From Anaerotignum propionicum (GTDB lineage: Bacteria; Bacillota; Clostridia; Lachnospirales; Anaerotignaceae), in assembly GCF_024461735.1 (NCBI RefSeq), contig NZ_JANGAD010000005.1, positions 208,205-272,204 on the forward strand: a DNA stretch of 64,000 bases, read 5' to 3'. The notes under the pieces were generated by a model that saw nothing but the letters and a program-made list of their open reading frames with translations, did not search any database and was not told the DNA's origin. Positions 1-7,994 of the stretch are shown piece by piece. The position numbers and the translations under genes were made by a program. The first letter of the stretch is position 1. Each line of letters opens with the position of its first letter.

Positions 1-420
1 TCTGCAGAAAGTTGAAATTTGACAGAGAATTAAGATAGACATGAGGTTAACTACTACCACGAAAATTATAGGAACCTAAATTGGAAGTGCGCAGACAAAT
101 TGTCTGACATATTTCATACAAAAACAGACCTAATCCTGATTTTGGGGATTAGGTCTTATTACATTGTTCTCAATATCAGGGTCTCAACTAATTTTGTAAT
201 CTTTTCTTTCATTCGTGGGTTAGCAGAAACTTGTATTTCAGATCCATGGAAAAGATATTTTTACATTTAATGGTTGTCTTTTTGTGATTGGCTGATAGGC
301 CCTCATTTATTTAGGATTCAGAGTAATAGTCTGAAGTAGAATGTTTGTGAATTATGAAAAATAACAATTAATAACAAACTATCTATAATAAGTCTTATAA
401 ATTGTCATCACATTTAATTA
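1..420. other. Intergenic left edge, no gene recognised
   Basis: I see no supportable coding region. All three forward frames meet stops within the first 40 bases, so at most the last few codons of an upstream gene could be present. The stretch holds a short inverted repeat (CAGACA/TGTCTG, 92-106) and the terminator hairpin at 126-156. The rest, 160-420, is AT-rich with no recognised motif. Confidence 0.5.
126..160 (+). terminator. Probable rho-independent terminator
   Basis: An 11-bp perfect stem (AGACCTAATCC at 126-136 with GGATTAGGTCT at 146-156) encloses a 9-nt loop and is followed by a short T-rich tract. It probably ends a transcript entering from the left edge of the window. Confidence 0.6.
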
Positions 421-957
421 TTATAGTTTGCATAAATCTATACATTTTTTTATCCATTCACAAGTCATTTCCTCACGCATGATAGCCCCCATTAAAACCA
501 AGTAATCACCAAATTCATTTGTAGATTTATCAGGGATACAATCAAATTTCTTTTGATTGTTTTTAAGATGATTTAATCTTGCTTGATGCCTTACTAAATG
601 ATTTTCCAAGAGTTCCAGTCTTTCGTGTTCAGGCAGACTACTGGAATAAAAAACCCGTAATCGAAAGACATCTTTAGGGGTATCACCGATTGGAGCATCA
701 CAAGAAAGCCATTCTAAAAAGCTTTCTCGGCCTGCTTTTGTTATTGTATAAAGTTTTTTTTCCAAGACAGTTCCTGAAATTTCTATTTCATATTCAATCA
801 TTCCTTCTTCGGTCAATCTCTTTAATTCAGGATAAATCTGACTATGATTAGCTGACCAGAATTCACGAAGGGTTGTTTCAAAATGTTTCATGAGCTGGTA
901 TCCAGTCATGCTTTGTTGATTTAAAAGCCCTAATAGAGCATATTTTAAGGTTCTCAT
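421..957 (-). CDS. PadR family transcriptional regulator
   Basis: A winged-helix repressor of about 178 residues. The N-terminal 80 residues carry the PadR pattern (ALLGLLNQQSMTGYQL, then FWSANHSQIYPELKRL). The remainder is the helical PadR C-terminal dimerisation region. I chose the ATG at 957 because a GAAAGAGA ribosome site lies about 9 nt upstream; an in-frame ATG at 966 and one at 981 are alternatives. The gene is divergent from the MFS transporter at 1149. PadR proteins typically repress a neighbouring transporter or phenolic-acid enzyme and themselves. The shared intergenic region holds three evenly spaced ACATGT hexamers that fit a PadR operator (inference). Confidence 0.88.
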   Translation of the reverse strand: MRTLKYALLGLLNQQSMTGYQLMKHFETTLREFWSANHSQIYPELKRLTEEGMIEYEIEISGTVLEKKLYTITKAGRESFLEWLSCDAPIGDTPKDVFRLRVFYSSSLPEHERLELLENHLVRHQARLNHLKNNQKKFDCIPDKSTNEFGDYLVLMGAIMREEMTCEWIKKCIDLCKL

Positions 958-1069
958 ATTTATCATTCTCTTTCTTTTCAATTATAGTTATTCAAAATTC
1001 TATCACAAAAAGCCGGATATTCCAATAGCTCTTGTTACTAGTTAACAATTTTTAAACGTTTATTTTATA

Positions 1070-1103
1070 ACATGTATACATTGACATGTTTATAATTACA
1101 TGT
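1070..1103. promoter_or_regulatory. Candidate PadR operator: three ACATGT boxes, 14-nt period
   Basis: The palindromic hexamer ACATGT occurs at 1070-1075, 1084-1089 and 1098-1103, exactly 14 nt apart. The second copy overlaps the -35 box and the third overlaps the spacer of the promoter at 1081-1109. PadR sites in other Firmicutes are built from ATGT/ACAT half-sites, so repression of 1149-4355 and autoregulation are inferred. Confidence 0.6.
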
Positions 1104-1109
1104 TACTAT
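1081..1109 (+). promoter_or_regulatory. Sigma-A promoter for transporter-reductase operon
   Basis: TTGACA at 1081-1086, a 17-nt spacer and TACTAT at 1104-1109. It lies 40 nt before the start codon at 1149, which has a GGGAGG ribosome site. Confidence 0.7.
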
Positions 1110-1148
1110 TTTGTCAAATAATAATCAAATTAAAAGGGAGGTTTTAAA

Positions 1149-2384
1149 ATGAATTTAACAAAAAGAAGATGGGTTATTTTGTTAGCATGCTGTTTAATCA
1201 ATCTTTGCTTAGGTTCTATCTATTCATGGAGTGTTTTTGCTTCATCAATGGCAGATTTTTTAAGCAATACAACTGGTGTAAAGCTAACAACAGGTGATCT
1301 AGCAATCGTTTATACCATTGCTAACTCCGTTGGGCCTATCACAATGATTACAGGTGGCTGGTTTAATGACAAATTTGGCCCCAAAAACGTTATACTCGTT
1401 GGTGGACTTATGTTTGGTGGCGGTATGGTAATTTCAGGGTTCGCAACAAGTGTAAATTTCTTAATTGTATCTTATGGATTGATCTCAGGCTTAGGCTTAG
1501 GTATGGCTTATGGTTCCACAATCAGCAGCTGTATTAAGTTTTTCCCTGATAAGAGAGGCTTGATTGGTGGTATTACTACTGCAGTTTATGGATTTAGTTC
1601 TGTAATACTTCCTCCAATTATTACACTCATTGTGAATGCTTCTGATGCAACGGTTGCTTTTAAGGCTGTTGGTGGTGTGTTCCTCGTTGTTGTTTGTGTA
1701 AGTGCATTAACAATCATTCCATGTCCACAAGGATTTGTTCCTGAAGGCTGGACACCTCCAGCAACAAATGCTGGTTTGGGCGGTGTCAATAAGGATTGGA
1801 AGGAAATGCTGAAAAGCCCAATCTTTTATATCATGTTACTACTTTTAACATGTGGAGCATTCTCAGGCATGATGATTATATCTCAAACATCTGCAGTTGC
1901 TAAAAACTTAGTTGGTATGTCAGCATTGGCTGCAAGTACAGCAGTATCTGTCTTAGCATTATTTAACGTAGCAGGTCGTATTTCTGCAGGATATATTTCC
2001 GATAAAATCGGTAGAATTAACACTTTAGCTGTTGCTTGTGTACTTTCTGTTATTGGATTAATTCTTTTATACTTAACATCAGAAGGAAACATTATGTACT
2101 TTTATGCAGGGATTTCTGTTGTTGGCATTAGCTTTGGCTCTTTTATGGGCGTTTTCCCAGGCTTTACTGCTGATCAATTTGGACCTAGAAACAATAGTGT
2201 GAATTTCGGGATTATGTTTATCGGTTTTGCACTTGCGGGTTATTTTGGCCCAACAGTAATGAGAAACGTGTATGCAACAGACGGTGCTTACCAGCGTGCT
2301 TTCCTTATTTCGTGTGCGTTATGCGTGGCAGGCCTTATGTTAACTTTTGTATATAGATTTGTTAAGAAGAAGCAAGTAAACTAA
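1149..2384 (+). CDS. OFA-family MFS transporter
   Basis: A 411-residue major facilitator protein resembling the oxalate/formate antiporter (OFA) group. It has about 12 hydrophobic segments. The loop between TM2 and TM3 reads GGWFNDKFGPKNV and its counterpart in the second half is GYISDKIGRINT, both MFS signature loops. The N-terminus RRWVILLACCLINLCLGSIYSWSV is typical of OFA proteins, which carry small carboxylates. It is cotranscribed with the enoate-reductase-like gene 27 nt downstream, so import of that enzyme's substrate or export of its product is likely. The exact substrate cannot be read from the sequence. Confidence 0.88.
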   Translation: MNLTKRRWVILLACCLINLCLGSIYSWSVFASSMADFLSNTTGVKLTTGDLAIVYTIANSVGPITMITGGWFNDKFGPKNVILVGGLMFGGGMVISGFATSVNFLIVSYGLISGLGLGMAYGSTISSCIKFFPDKRGLIGGITTAVYGFSSVILPPIITLIVNASDATVAFKAVGGVFLVVVCVSALTIIPCPQGFVPEGWTPPATNAGLGGVNKDWKEMLKSPIFYIMLLLLTCGAFSGMMIISQTSAVAKNLVGMSALAASTAVSVLALFNVAGRISAGYISDKIGRINTLAVACVLSVIGLILLYLTSEGNIMYFYAGISVVGISFGSFMGVFPGFTADQFGPRNNSVNFGIMFIGFALAGYFGPTVMRNVYATDGAYQRAFLISCALCVAGLMLTFVYRFVKKKQVN

Positions 2385-2411
2385 AATAATTTGATAAAGG
2401 AGCATAAAAAA

Positions 2412-4355
2412 ATGAAAAAATATCCTAATCTCTCTAAACCTATAAAACTTGGAAATGTTACATTTCGCAATCGTATGTTTGCTTCACCTATAGGAGCAAC
2501 AGATATCAATGCTGATTGTGTGCCCGGTGAAAGAACTCGTGCTTTTTATGAATTACGTGGAAAAGGTGGAGCTGCCGCTGTCACTATGAGTGAGCTTGTT
2601 GTTCATCCTGAGACAGATGGCTCTCATATGTTACATTTAGATCTACAAACAGTCGGTGCTCTTGCAAGCTTTACATTTTGTGCAGACTCTATTCGTAGAC
2701 ATGGTGCAGTTGCTAGTATTGAGCTTTCTCACTCTGGTCAATATGCAGGAACCTATATGGCTGATAAAAACAAGAAGCAGGGCTTAACACAGTTTGGCCC
2801 AAGCGATGGTGTACGTCCTGATGGAATGAAGGTTAGTGCACTTACAAAAGAGCAAATTGCTGATATTGTTAAAAGTTATGCAGAAGCAGCTACTTTGGCT
2901 AAGCGGGTTGGCTTCCAAATGGTGATGATTCACGCTGGTCATACTTGGTTGTTGAATCAATTTATTTCACCTTTCTTTAATAAAAGAACAGATGAATATG
3001 GCGGTAGCTTTGATAATAGAATTCGTTTTACGCTTGAAGTTCTGGCGGCTGTTCGTGAAGCTGTTGGGCCTATGTTCCCCATTGAAATTCGTATGAGTGG
3101 TTCTGAATTATTTGAGGGTGGGTATGACTTACAAGAGGGTATCAAAATTGCCAAAGCTGTTGAGCCATATGTTGATTTAATTCATGTTTCAGCAGGGTCA
3201 TATCAATTTGGATTTTTCACAACGCACCCTTCAATGTTTGGGGCACATGGTATGAATGTATATCTTGCTGAGGAAATCAAAAAACATGTTTCAAAACCTG
3301 TAGCAACCATTGGAGCGTTAAATGATCCCGAAATGATGGAAGAAATTATTGCTTCTGGTAAGGCTGATGTTGTTTATATGGGACGTGCATTATTGGCTGA
3401 TCCATACTTGCCACAAAAAGTTGTTGCAGGCGAAGACGACAAAATTGTAAAATGTTTACGTTGCTTTGCTTGTATGGCTGAACGCCCTATATCTCAAACA
3501 CGTCGCTGTGCAGTAAATCCTTTGATTGGGCGTGAAATAGAAGGTACAGAAGTTCCTGTTTCAAGAAAATCTAAAAAAATACTTGTTGTTGGTGGTGGGG
3601 TTGCAGGATTAAAAGCTGCTGTAACATCTGCACAAAGAGGCCACGAAGTTATTCTTTGTGAAAAAGATAGTGAGCTTGGCGGCATCTTAAAATGTGAACA
3701 GGCCATTGACTTTAAACTGGAAATGTATCAATTAGGCCTTGCGTTGGAAGCACAAGCAAGGGAAGAGGGTGTTGAAATTCGTTGCAACACTACAGTTGAT
3801 AAAGCATATATTGAAAATATTAAGCCGGATGCAGTGATTCTGGCAGTAGGATCTTCTCCTATTGTTCCTCCATTACCTGGAATTGATGGTGATAATGTAG
3901 TTGTTGTTAATGACTATTATAAAAATAAAGAAAAGGTAACAGATTCTGTTATTGTTTTAGGTGGCGGTTTAGCAGGCTGCGAATGTGCAATTCACTTAGC
4001 TCAAGAAGGGAAAACTGTACATTTGGTTGAAATGAGAGATGAATTGGCTGTGGATGCAAATATTAGACATCGTCCTATTTTGATGAAAATGATTGATGAA
4101 TTAGTGAATGTACACACAGGATTGCAAGGCCTTTCTATTTCAGATGAAGGTTTATTATGTAAAGATAAAGATGGAAAGAATATCCTTATTCCTGGTACAA
4201 CTGTAATCTGTGCTGTTGGACAAAGAGCAAATAGACATATTGTTGAGGAATTATATGATGTAGCGCCAATTGTACGGGAAATTGGTGATTGTATCAGACC
4301 AAGTAATATCACAAATGCAATGTATGAAGGTTATCACGCAGGTTTAGATATTTAA
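2412..4355 (+). CDS. Old yellow enzyme family 2-enoate/dienoyl-CoA reductase-like FMN/FAD/Fe-S oxidoreductase
   Basis: A 647-residue flavoprotein with two parts. Residues 1-370 are an FMN-binding TIM barrel of the old yellow enzyme type, including HAGHTWLLNQFISPFFNKR and the RTDEYGGS pattern. Residues 385-647 hold an NAD(P)/FAD domain beginning KKILVVGGGVAGLKAA, with a second dinucleotide motif VLGGGLAGCE. A 4Fe-4S site joins them, with Cys348, Cys351, Cys354 and Cys366; the C-x2-C-x2-C-x11-C spacing is one residue shorter than in E. coli FadH. The ATG at 2412 has AAAGGAGC upstream; a TTG at 2391 is in frame but lacks a site. The family reduces C=C bonds of enoates, cinnamates, dienoyl-CoAs or bile-acid enones. 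With PadR and OFA neighbours an aryl-acrylate or enoate substrate is my inference. Confidence 0.88.
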   Translation: MKKYPNLSKPIKLGNVTFRNRMFASPIGATDINADCVPGERTRAFYELRGKGGAAAVTMSELVVHPETDGSHMLHLDLQTVGALASFTFCADSIRRHGAVASIELSHSGQYAGTYMADKNKKQGLTQFGPSDGVRPDGMKVSALTKEQIADIVKSYAEAATLAKRVGFQMVMIHAGHTWLLNQFISPFFNKRTDEYGGSFDNRIRFTLEVLAAVREAVGPMFPIEIRMSGSELFEGGYDLQEGIKIAKAVEPYVDLIHVSAGSYQFGFFTTHPSMFGAHGMNVYLAEEIKKHVSKPVATIGALNDPEMMEEIIASGKADVVYMGRALLADPYLPQKVVAGEDDKIVKCLRCFACMAERPISQTRRCAVNPLIGREIEGTEVPVSRKSKKILVVGGGVAGLKAAVTSAQRGHEVILCEKDSELGGILKCEQAIDFKLEMYQLGLALEAQAREEGVEIRCNTTVDKAYIENIKPDAVILAVGSSPIVPPLPGIDGDNVVVVNDYYKNKEKVTDSVIVLGGGLAGCECAIHLAQEGKTVHLVEMRDELAVDANIRHRPILMKMIDELVNVHTGLQGLSISDEGLLCKDKDGKNILIPGTTVICAVGQRANRHIVEELYDVAPIVREIGDCIRPSNITNAMYEGYHAGLDI

Positions 4356-4449
4356 ACTATATGGGATAAAACCAGTATAAGGTCTGTATTAAGTTGCTAG
4401 TGTTTTCCATTCAGATGGATAAATTATCAGCTTATAGAATTTAGAATAT

Positions 4450-4497
4450 AAAAAGGCTAAGTCGGGTGAGTTATATCCCAACTTAGTCTTTTTATAT
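4450..4497 (+). terminator. Rho-independent terminator after the reductase
   Basis: The arms at 4451-4466 and 4477-4493 pair over 16 positions with one wobble and one mismatch, followed by a T-rich tract. This ends the 1149-4355 operon. Confidence 0.7.
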
Positions 4498-4572
4498 TTT
4501 ATAAACTAATCTTATAATATTGAGTGGGGCTCTTTATTTTTCCAAACTAGGGATGTATGGTAAATAGAAAAA

Positions 4573-4610
4573 GAACAACCAAGCCGATAAGGGCGAGGTT
4601 GCTCAATTTT
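4573..4610. terminator. Bidirectional terminator hairpin
   Basis: GAACAACCAAGCC (4573-4585) pairs with GGCGAGGTTGCTC (4592-4604) with two mismatches and one wobble. T-runs flank it in both directions, so it can end the anti-sigma transcript from the right as well as any read-through from the left. The remaining sequence of 4356-4702 shows nothing else. Confidence 0.6.
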
Positions 4611-4702
4611 TCGAAGTAGACCAGTTATGTTTGGTAAAGCAAATTAGGCCAACTTACGCTTTTGCTCATAATTGTGCCACTAATATGATGTTTAACTTAG
4701 TA

Positions 4703-5296
4703 TTAGTTAAACGAAGAAGGCGATTGGTATCTATCGGGAGCAGTGGCGTAACCATTTTGATACTTTACAGTCATATACAAAGTTTCTTCACCCTTTACCA
4801 GCTTAATATAGCATACATTATTCTCGAATTTATCAGTAATATCAATTTTTTGGTCGAACCAATAAACCCATACAGAGCCATTGTCTTCATATTGAACATC
4901 AGGGGCTGTTATCTCTTCTATTAATTCATCGTCTGTTAATGGTCTTTCTGTACCATCGTCTTCTATGAAGACTCCACTACCACCTCTATTTTTACTGTCT
5001 CCCTCAGCATCAATATAGTTCATGTTGTAGTTGCCATTTCCGTCAAATTGAATGGTTACATCAGTTTGATCACCATTTATCCAAAGCTGTAAAGTACGCT
5101 GGATTCCACAAAAATCAGTGGCATATGCAACCGTAGCACAGCCAACAATCAGTACACAGGCGGCGATACTGGCAACCAAGCGATTTAATTTTGGCTTATT
5201 ATTACTGGTAGTTGTCATTTTTTTTACCTCCAAAGAAAATTCATCAGAGATATGCATTGTAGAAAATGCCTGTTTGTACTTCTCCTTATTCGTCAT
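4703..5296 (-). CDS. Putative anti-sigma factor, single-pass membrane protein
   Basis: A 197-residue protein. The N-terminal 30 residues (KEKYKQAFSTMHISDEFSLEV) resemble the sigma-binding start of clostridial ECF anti-sigma factors. One transmembrane helix follows at about residues 39-60 (LVASIAACVLIVGCATVAYA). The rest is an extracytoplasmic, acidic domain of about 135 residues that I do not recognise. Its ATG overlaps the end of the sigma gene by 11 nt, so translation is coupled. It should sequester that sigma factor at the membrane until an envelope signal releases it. Confidence 0.7.
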   Translation of the reverse strand: MTNKEKYKQAFSTMHISDEFSLEVKKMTTTSNNKPKLNRLVASIAACVLIVGCATVAYATDFCGIQRTLQLWINGDQTDVTIQFDGNGNYNMNYIDAEGDSKNRGGSGVFIEDDGTERPLTDDELIEEITAPDVQYEDNGSVWVYWFDQKIDITDKFENNVCYIKLVKGEETLYMTVKYQNGYATAPDRYQSPSSFN

Positions 5297-5768
5297 CTTC
5301 CCATACCTCCTTTAGTGTGTTTTTAAGCAACATTCTTCCTCGTGATAGTTTGACCTTTACATTGCTTTCAGATATGTTTAGAATATTTGAAATTTCTTTT
5401 ATAGAATAGTCTTCATAATAAAACAAATGAATGATAACACGATATTTTTCGGGTAGTTTCATTACGGTTTCAAACAATTCAGAGGATTCAGGAGATTCAA
5501 AAGTTAATGTTTCCATGTAATCCTCCAAAGGCAGAGTGTTCCGTCTGAAAAAAGTCATATTCTTATTTTTAGCTTTATTAATCGCTACTCGAATCAGCCA
5601 TGCACGTATGTGTTGCTCCGATTCAAAATCTTTTTTTATCGATATGTACTGAATATAAGTATCTTGAACAACATCTTCTGCATCTTGAATATTTTTGCAA
5701 ACATTAAAAGCAATAACAAAAAGATTGTTCTTGTACTTGTCAATCAGCACATCTATTGGTTCCCTCAT
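5286..5768 (-). CDS. ECF-type RNA polymerase sigma factor
   Basis: A 160-residue extracytoplasmic-function sigma factor. Region 2 is at about residues 8-75 (NVCKNIQDAEDVVQDTYIQY, HIRAWLIRVAINKAKN). Region 4 is at about 100-155 (LPEKYRVIIHLFYYEDYSIKEI, then the helix ILNISESNVKVKLSRGR). The ATG at 5768 has AAGGAGGAAC just upstream; longer in-frame starts to 5837 would run across the promoter. It is cotranscribed with its overlapping anti-sigma partner. The upstream GTAACCTTTT / GTACTA pair resembles an ECF promoter, so autoregulation is likely. Confidence 0.88.
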   Translation of the reverse strand: MREPIDVLIDKYKNNLFVIAFNVCKNIQDAEDVVQDTYIQYISIKKDFESEQHIRAWLIRVAINKAKNKNMTFFRRNTLPLEDYMETLTFESPESSELFETVMKLPEKYRVIIHLFYYEDYSIKEISNILNISESNVKVKLSRGRMLLKNTLKEVWEDDE

Positions 5769-5800
5769 GAGTTCCTCCTTTGTGCTTGAAAAGCCTTTCA

Positions 5801-5833
5801 CTAATAGTACAAATGAGAGTGGCAAAAGGTTAC
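5801..5833 (-). promoter_or_regulatory. Candidate autoregulated ECF promoter
   Basis: On the minus strand GTAACCTTTT (5833-5824) is followed after 13 nt by GTACTA (5810-5805). ECF promoters typically have an AAC-containing -35 box. The -10 box lies 37 nt before the start codon of the sigma gene. Confidence 0.5.
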
Positions 5834-6048
5834 ACACAAAATAAAAATATTTTGAAATTAGCTGTTTGCAAATGCAAACAGCTGAAAAAAGGGAATATAA
5901 AGTCCCTCACCAAACGTCAAATTTTATAAATAGTATTTCTAGATGGTTTTACTGGGTAGGTAAAATTTACAAAGATTAAACTGAATGGAAAAGTATAATA
6001 AATGTAAGATTATGTACTGCTCTAAAAATATTCTGAATTATTTTTAAG

Positions 6049-6085
6049 AGCAAAAAGCCAATGCACTGATGAAAGTGTATTGGCT
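6049..6085 (-). terminator. Terminator of the acetyltransferase gene
   Basis: On the minus strand AGCCAATACACT (6085-6074) pairs with AGTGCATTGGCT (6067-6056) in a 12-bp stem with one wobble, and TTTTTGC follows. Confidence 0.65.
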
Positions 6086-6156
6086 AAATCCCATAATTCG
6101 TTGATTTTATTATTATGTGAACAAATCAATATGCAACGAGAGAGTGCTGTCATATA

Positions 6157-6903
6157 CTAACGCTCTAAAAGCTTTTTTAGATAGCCCTCATTAAGCAAGT
6201 GAATCGTTTCAAACTTGCCATTATAAAATACTGCCCAATTATTAAAGATACAAGGCAAACTTTTTGCTTTTTCAAGGCTATCTACTGCAATTAAGTTTGC
6301 TTCTATATCATTATTTTTACAGTAGTTTTCTATCTGTTCAATACAGTTTGGAATATAAGGGCATTGCATGCCGTAGTAAATTGTAAGGACATTGCTATCG
6401 ATAGAATGTGACTTAACACTTTCGGCAAAAGTAGGCTTACTACCGTCAAAGGAGAGTGCAAGAATCTCATACTCATCAATACTATCGGCTACTTCAAATC
6501 CGAATTTAATTAAAAATTTCTTATCGGACAAATAAGGTTTTTTCTTTTTAGAAGTTAAGATGCATACACCTGATTTACCTAGCTTTTTTGCATCATCAAT
6601 GCAATATTCAAGTAGTGCTTTTGCATAGCCTTTGCCCTTAAATGAACCCGCCACCCAAAGACAGTAAATATAGATGTAGTTATCACCAATTATCGGTGTC
6701 CAAGCACTTTCTAGGGGAGCATATTCAATAAATACCTTGCCTTTTTCATCAAGTTTTCTAAATGTATGTCCTTCTGGCATGCGGTTTTTTAACCATTTCT
6801 TTTTTACATCAACGCCGTTTTTGTGCTTTTTGTCCGAAATAGCACAGCAAAGATGTTCATTATCTATGTTTTCAATTGTTAGGTTTTTGAATTGGTTGCT
6901 CAT
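6157..6903 (-). CDS. GNAT acetyltransferase with YoaP-like thioredoxin-fold C-terminal domain
   Basis: A 248-residue two-domain protein. Residues about 10-150 are a GNAT fold, with the acetyl-CoA loop in WVAGSFKGKGYAKALLEYC. Residues about 170-248 form a thioredoxin-like domain starting with a beta strand and a cysteine pair in MQCPYIPNC, matching the YoaP C-terminal domain of Bacillus relatives. The ATG at 6903 has AAGGAGTG upstream. It appears monocistronic with its own terminator. The family substrate is not known to me. Confidence 0.75.
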   Translation of the reverse strand: MSNQFKNLTIENIDNEHLCCAISDKKHKNGVDVKKKWLKNRMPEGHTFRKLDEKGKVFIEYAPLESAWTPIIGDNYIYIYCLWVAGSFKGKGYAKALLEYCIDDAKKLGKSGVCILTSKKKKPYLSDKKFLIKFGFEVADSIDEYEILALSFDGSKPTFAESVKSHSIDSNVLTIYYGMQCPYIPNCIEQIENYCKNNDIEANLIAVDSLEKAKSLPCIFNNWAVFYNGKFETIHLLNEGYLKKLLER

Positions 6904-7204
6904 TTTTTCACTCCTTGTTATATACATTCCCTTTTCGGCCGTTACATTTGACTACTACCATTTCAAAAATATTTCGCTGGGTATTATATATAGAAAAGTA
7001 TATCCCAGTATGGCAAAATCCTCAACTCATAAATCAAAAATATAAACAAAGGGCAGATAAGATGATATTAAGATTCATTATCGTTTTAACGCAAGGATGC
7101 TCTGGACGATTGATTTATAATGCACGATGGGTAAGCCCCTCTGTTTCTCAAGGGGCTGAATAGTTGTGGTGCCTTTCAACAACTTAAAGCCATACAGACA
7201 GTGG
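6904..7204. other. Intergenic region, one hairpin
   Basis: There is no convincing gene. A 7-bp stem (AGCCCCT / AGGGGCT, about 7134-7158) could be the weak 3' terminator of the DUF3788 gene, but no T-run follows on either strand. Confidence 0.35.
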
Positions 7205-7618
7205 TTAACTGTCCTCATGTTGCCGCTTCTTCTTTTTTACACGTAGGTCAATGAGTTTTTTCACATCTTCCAGAATTTCAGCAGAAGTAACAGATACCAT
7301 CAGCCAACGCCCACCGTTAAAGGGTTTTGTATTCCAATAAAGGTTACGGATATATTCGGTGCAAGGGGATAACAGAAGCTCCGCTTCCATAGCCTCACGG
7401 CTTCTCACCGAAACAAGACAGGTAAAAAAACCGTTAGCAGGATAGAGTGTGCAAAGGGATTGTCCGCTTTTTTTATACTTTATATTCCAACCAGGCGCAC
7501 CGGAACAACTGCTATGCTCTATTTTTGGTAAAACACCATAGCATGACTCTAAATGGGAACAGAGTTCATCCCATAAAGGGTTTGCTACAAAGCCTGATAC
7601 CTCTTGTAAATGGGGCAT
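7205..7618 (-). CDS. DUF3788 family protein, possibly with a damaged 5' end
   Basis: A 137-residue soluble protein matching DUF3788: NPLWDELCSHLE near the start, GAPGWNIKYKKSGQSLCTLYP, then GRWLMVSV. Function unknown. The only in-frame start after a stop is the ATG at 7618, which has no clear ribosome site. Just upstream, AAGGAG is followed by ATG AAC TAG at 7651-7643, and a neighbouring frame reads DELERAISQKCH, which looks like a lost N-terminus. It may therefore be truncated or poorly translated. It lies 53 nt after the zinc-ribbon gene and probably shares its transcript. Confidence 0.65.
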   Translation of the reverse strand: MPHLQEVSGFVANPLWDELCSHLESCYGVLPKIEHSSCSGAPGWNIKYKKSGQSLCTLYPANGFFTCLVSVRSREAMEAELLLSPCTEYIRNLYWNTKPFNGGRWLMVSVTSAEILEDVKKLIDLRVKKKKRQHEDS

Positions 7619-7671
7619 GGCATTTTTGGGATATTGCTCGTTCTAGTTCATCCTTTACACACTCCTTGTTT

Positions 7672-7932
7672 TTACTGCCAGCGCTTAAGTTGTGGAAAAA
7701 ATGCAGCCATTTGTGCCTTTGCATCATCTGGGGTCATACCAGTTGCATCTGCCATAGGCTGTGCACAAAAATCTATCATCTGATCCATGGTTATATCTGC
7801 ACAGAATTTTCCGCCATCATAACAATAATTACAATAGTCTGCACTTTTGCTGCCATCGGATTCTGTTCCATACGTAGCACCTTCCATTGGCATGGCACAG
7901 CTTTGGCAAAATTTTTGATTTTCAATTGACAT
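7672..7932 (-). CDS. Small zinc-ribbon protein
   Basis: An 86-residue protein with cysteine pairs in FCQSCAMPM and YCNYCYDGGKFC, the pattern of the putative zinc-ribbon family (PF12674). Methionine- and acid-rich helices follow (MTPDDAKAQMAAFFPQLKRW). The ATG at 7932 has AGGAGG upstream. It follows the WYL regulator gene on the same strand and precedes DUF3788; such trios are common accessory genes in Clostridia. The molecular role is unknown. Confidence 0.75.
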   Translation of the reverse strand: MSIENQKFCQSCAMPMEGATYGTESDGSKSADYCNYCYDGGKFCADITMDQMIDFCAQPMADATGMTPDDAKAQMAAFFPQLKRWQ

Positions 7933-7994
7933 AATCTCGTCCTCCTTTTGTTTTGATATCTCTATTATATCTATAAAAAGCTGACAACTGTGTG

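Larger units (their letters stand above)
5769..6156. other. Intergenic region with palindrome and terminator
   Basis: Besides the ECF promoter it holds a perfect palindrome at 5860-5883 (AGCTGTTTGCA, 2-nt centre, TGCAAACAGCT), an imperfect AT-rich hairpin at about 6018-6052, and the terminator of the acetyltransferase gene at 6049-6085. No gene is seen. Confidence 0.5.

Noticed and set aside
1070..1103. Short CRISPR-like repeat array
   Set aside because: Units are 6-bp palindromes with 8-nt gaps, far too short for CRISPR, and no cas genes are present.
4631..4924. 97-codon plus-strand frame opposite the anti-sigma gene
   Set aside because: No ribosome site, no recognisable motif, and it overlaps a well-supported gene on the other strand.
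7447..7929. 160-codon plus-strand frame over DUF3788 and zinc-ribbon genes
   Set aside because: Antisense to two recognisable families, without its own signals.
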